Positions 13,777 to 14,951 of a stretch of DNA of 14,951 nt are shown here, piece after piece (within the stretch, counting starts at the first letter, position 1; each line of letters opens with the position of its first letter). Origin of the DNA: DASPPK01 sp041479575 (GTDB taxonomy: Archaea > Thermoproteota > Bathyarchaeia > Bathyarchaeales > Bathycorpusculaceae); the NCBI GenBank assembly GCA_041479575.1, contig JBGOYH010000035.1, forward strand, positions 1 to 14,951, read 5' to 3'. The position numbers and the translations under genes are program-made. Below the pieces are notes generated by a model that searched no databases, had not been told where the DNA came from, and saw only the letters and a program-made list of their open reading frames with translations.

Positions 13777-13899
13777 TTATCGATTCGAGTGTTGCGTTCT
13801 AAGGTATTCTCTGGTCTTTTCTTTCAGTGCAGGAAATTCGTCAAGCATAGATTTCAAGACTTGCCATCGGATTTCTTCGGTTATCGTTTGGGATTTCAT
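13777..13899 (-). CDS. Hidden 40-residue ORF, unknown function
   Basis: The ATG at 13899 opens a 40-codon frame that ends with TAA at 13777-13779. The peptide is polar and looks helical: MKSQTITEEIRWQVLKSM is followed by a segment with EFPALKEK and a basic C-terminal end. There is no signal peptide, membrane segment or known motif. GGA ends 4 nt before the ATG, a weak ribosome site. Upstream lie a perfect 7-bp dyad (13913-13933) and TATA-like ATATGG/TTATAT around 13935-13943. A larger overlapping frame (13841-14068) shows no protein-like pattern. The support is the promoter-like upstream sequence and the amphipathic composition, so the call stays tentative. Confidence 0.4.
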   Translation of the reverse strand: MKSQTITEEIRWQVLKSMLDEFPALKEKTREYLRTQHSNR

Positions 13900-13912
13900 T
13901 TTCCTGTCTGCC

Positions 13913-13933
13913 GTATATTATGACACAATATAC
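13913..13933. repeat. Operator-like inverted repeat, 7-7-7
   Basis: GTATATT (13913-13919) is an exact inverted match to AATATAC (13927-13933), around a 7-nt spacer. It lies 14 nt upstream of the hidden small ORF and about 100 nt before the HAD gene, in A/T-rich promoter-like sequence. A homodimeric repressor could bind here. Confidence 0.5.
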
Positions 13934-13988
13934 CATATAAGCTTGACGGTGAAACGTTACATAGCGCCATTCTCCGTTACGACAACTC

Positions 13989-13996
13989 TTTTTATC
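13989..13996 (+). promoter_or_regulatory. Candidate TATA box of the HAD gene
   Basis: TTTTTATC. Initiation about 25 nt downstream falls near 14018, past the GTG at 14016, which favours ATG 14031 as the start with a leader of about 12 nt that includes AAGGT (14019-14023). Confidence 0.5.
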
Positions 13997-14030
13997 TTCA
14001 TCGTCGACTGTTGCTGTGAAGGTTTCAAGA

Positions 14031-14786
14031 ATGCAGATCGAGGCGGTACTATTCGACCTATTCAACACGCTAGTGCTGCTCGAAAATGACGATGCTTTCT
14101 ACATGCCCTCATTGAAGAGGCTTCACGACTATCTGGTCAAGAACGAAATTCACGTTTCTTTCGAAGACTTCGTTCGAGTCTACTTCGAAGTTCGAGACAA
14201 GCTTTACGAAGAAACAAGCCAGAGCCTCGAAGACCCGCATTTCAACATAAGAGTCTCACGTACACTCCAAAACCTCGGATACAAGCTTGAAGCATCACAC
14301 CCCACCGTTATCGGAGCTACCGAAGCATTCTGTGAAGAGTTCATGAAGTACATGCGACCAGACAACGACGCAGTGTACGTGCTGGAGAAACTGTACAAGA
14401 GGTACAAGCTTGGAATCGTGTCTAACTTGTCTATTCCCGAATGCGTGCCGAGACTTCTGGAGAAGTTTGGTCTAGGCAGATTCTTTGACGTTGTTGTTAT
14501 TTCAGGAGCGATCAACAGGCGAAAACCCAGTCCTGAGATCTATGAAAAGGCACTGAAAACCCTTGGTGTAAAAGCAGACAAAGCCATTTTTGTTGGCGAC
14601 ACACCTGGGATAGACATTAGAGGCGCCAAGGCCGTTGGACTGAAAGCTGTTCTTATCGAGAGGACGCCTTCACCAGAAGGCTCACTGTCTCTTGCATACG
14701 AACTGCCAAGAGCGCATGAAAAAGTTCAACCTGACATCGTCATCAAGAACTTGAGAGAACTTCTCGACTTCCTTCAAGATTGTTGA
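14031..14786 (+). CDS. HAD-superfamily hydrolase with an atypical first motif
   Basis: A 251-residue haloacid-dehalogenase-fold protein with a helical C1-type cap (about 20-110). The four HAD motifs are visible: motif I FDLFNTL with nucleophile D9, motif II S131 (IVSNLS), motif III K165 (RRKPSPE) and motif IV GDTPGID with D190 and D195. In motif I the third position is F11, where phosphatases carry the general acid/base Asp (DxDxT) and haloacid dehalogenases often have Tyr, so ordinary phosphatase action is uncertain. The start at ATG 14031 follows AAGGT by 7 nt; GTG 14016 adds five residues outside the domain. It stands alone, and its substrate is unknown. Confidence 0.85.
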   Translation: MQIEAVLFDLFNTLVLLENDDAFYMPSLKRLHDYLVKNEIHVSFEDFVRVYFEVRDKLYEETSQSLEDPHFNIRVSRTLQNLGYKLEASHPTVIGATEAFCEEFMKYMRPDNDAVYVLEKLYKRYKLGIVSNLSIPECVPRLLEKFGLGRFFDVVVISGAINRRKPSPEIYEKALKTLGVKADKAIFVGDTPGIDIRGAKAVGLKAVLIERTPSPEGSLSLAYELPRAHEKVQPDIVIKNLRELLDFLQDC

Positions 14787-14932
14787 CCGCGCATAAACAA
14801 GACATATTAGTCTTGAAAGAAACGTTTATATCTGCTAGAATGCCTTCAGTATCATTTTGGCAATTAGCTAGCTCCGCAATTTTCATGGCGGCGGCTCAAC
14901 TCCGACCATAAAGGCGCAAGTCGCCCTACAGA
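14787..14932 (+). other. Region between the HAD gene and the last start: promoter and structured leader
   Basis: A TATA-like TTTATATC (14825-14832) is followed by a stretch richer in G and C than the window average. It can fold: CCGC (near 14866) with GCGG (near 14888), and GGCG (14913-14916) with CGCC (14922-14925) around a 5-nt loop. No protein frame of any length and no known RNA family is recognised. It may be the leader of the gene at 14933 or an RNA gene. Confidence 0.35.
14825..14832 (+). promoter_or_regulatory. Candidate TATA box near the right edge
   Basis: TTTATATC preceded by GAAACG, resembling a BRE/TATA pair. Transcription would start near 14855 and run out of the window. Confidence 0.45.
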
Positions 14933-14951
14933 ATGAGGATCGTTGGCCTCC
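14933..14951 (+). CDS. Possible start of a gene that leaves the window
   Basis: ATG AGG ATC GTT GGC CTC encodes MRIVGL. The frame is closed upstream by TAA at 14909-14911, so this ATG would be the first. No Shine-Dalgarno precedes it; CATAAAG about 25 nt upstream might serve a leaderless transcript. Too short to assign. Confidence 0.3.

Noticed and set aside
14858..14912. tRNA-like T-loop and anticodon-like stem
   Set aside because: CTCAACT resembles a T-loop, but no acceptor stem closes, the anticodon stem needs a bulge, and the invariant GTTC is not present.
14905..14951. Faint likeness to RNase P RNA (ACAGAA, TGAGGA)
   Set aside because: The core GAGGAAAGUC is not matched and the order of the pieces is wrong.

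Overview
The window looks like a piece of a mesophilic archaeal chromosome, probably from the Bathyarchaeia (TACK) part of the tree. Supporting signs are an archaeal-type SRP RNA, an Orc1/Cdc6 replication initiator, a pyruvoyl-dependent arginine decarboxylase, a short archaeal-type triosephosphate isomerase, an archaeal PF14947-like winged-helix protein, T-rich/TATA promoters about 25 nt before likely transcript starts, and GGTGA/GGAGG ribosome binding sites. The lineage is an inference from gene content; no marker here fixes it. No mobile element, CRISPR array or tRNA was seen.

Layout. 1-215 holds the 3' part of the SRP RNA, followed by a broken small membrane-protein frame and a small two-helix membrane protein on the minus strand. 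996-5700 is a sugar-metabolism block: galT on plus, convergent with a tight minus-strand operon tpiA > DUF89 phosphatase > glycogen debranching enzyme. 5868-6698 is an SPFH/stomatin-like membrane protein. A gene-poor stretch of about 370 nt follows, then pdaD (minus). Divergent from pdaD runs a compact plus-strand unit: orc1/cdc6 > winged-helix regulator > moaC > moaB. A thioredoxin-fold protein (minus) converges on moaB and diverges from moaA (plus). After that come an Eis-like GNAT acetyltransferase, a YfcE/MJ0936-type phosphodiesterase (minus), a winged-helix protein, a hidden 40-codon ORF (minus), a HAD hydrolase and the first codons of a gene that leaves the window.

How genes fit together. 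TpiA, the debranching enzyme and GalT point to storage-polysaccharide and hexose turnover feeding the trunk of glycolysis/gluconeogenesis, with the DUF89 protein a likely metabolite-repair phosphatase for sugar phosphates. MoaA and MoaC make the pterin precursor of the molybdenum/tungsten cofactor and MoaB adenylates molybdopterin; moaC and moaB share a unit with a replication initiator, while moaA is transcribed separately behind an unusual dyad that includes its start codon.

No clearly new multi-gene system is proven here. The leads most worth following are the moaA start-codon dyad, the operator-like dyad with its hidden small ORF near 13.9 kb, the thioredoxin-fold protein without a CxxC, the orc1/cdc6-moaCB linkage, and several enzymes with altered key residues. 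Four genes (tpiA, the SPFH gene, the thioredoxin-fold gene and probably orc1/cdc6) have longer in-frame starts that look false, because the Shine-Dalgarno sequence lies between the two candidate starts or itself supplies the GTG.
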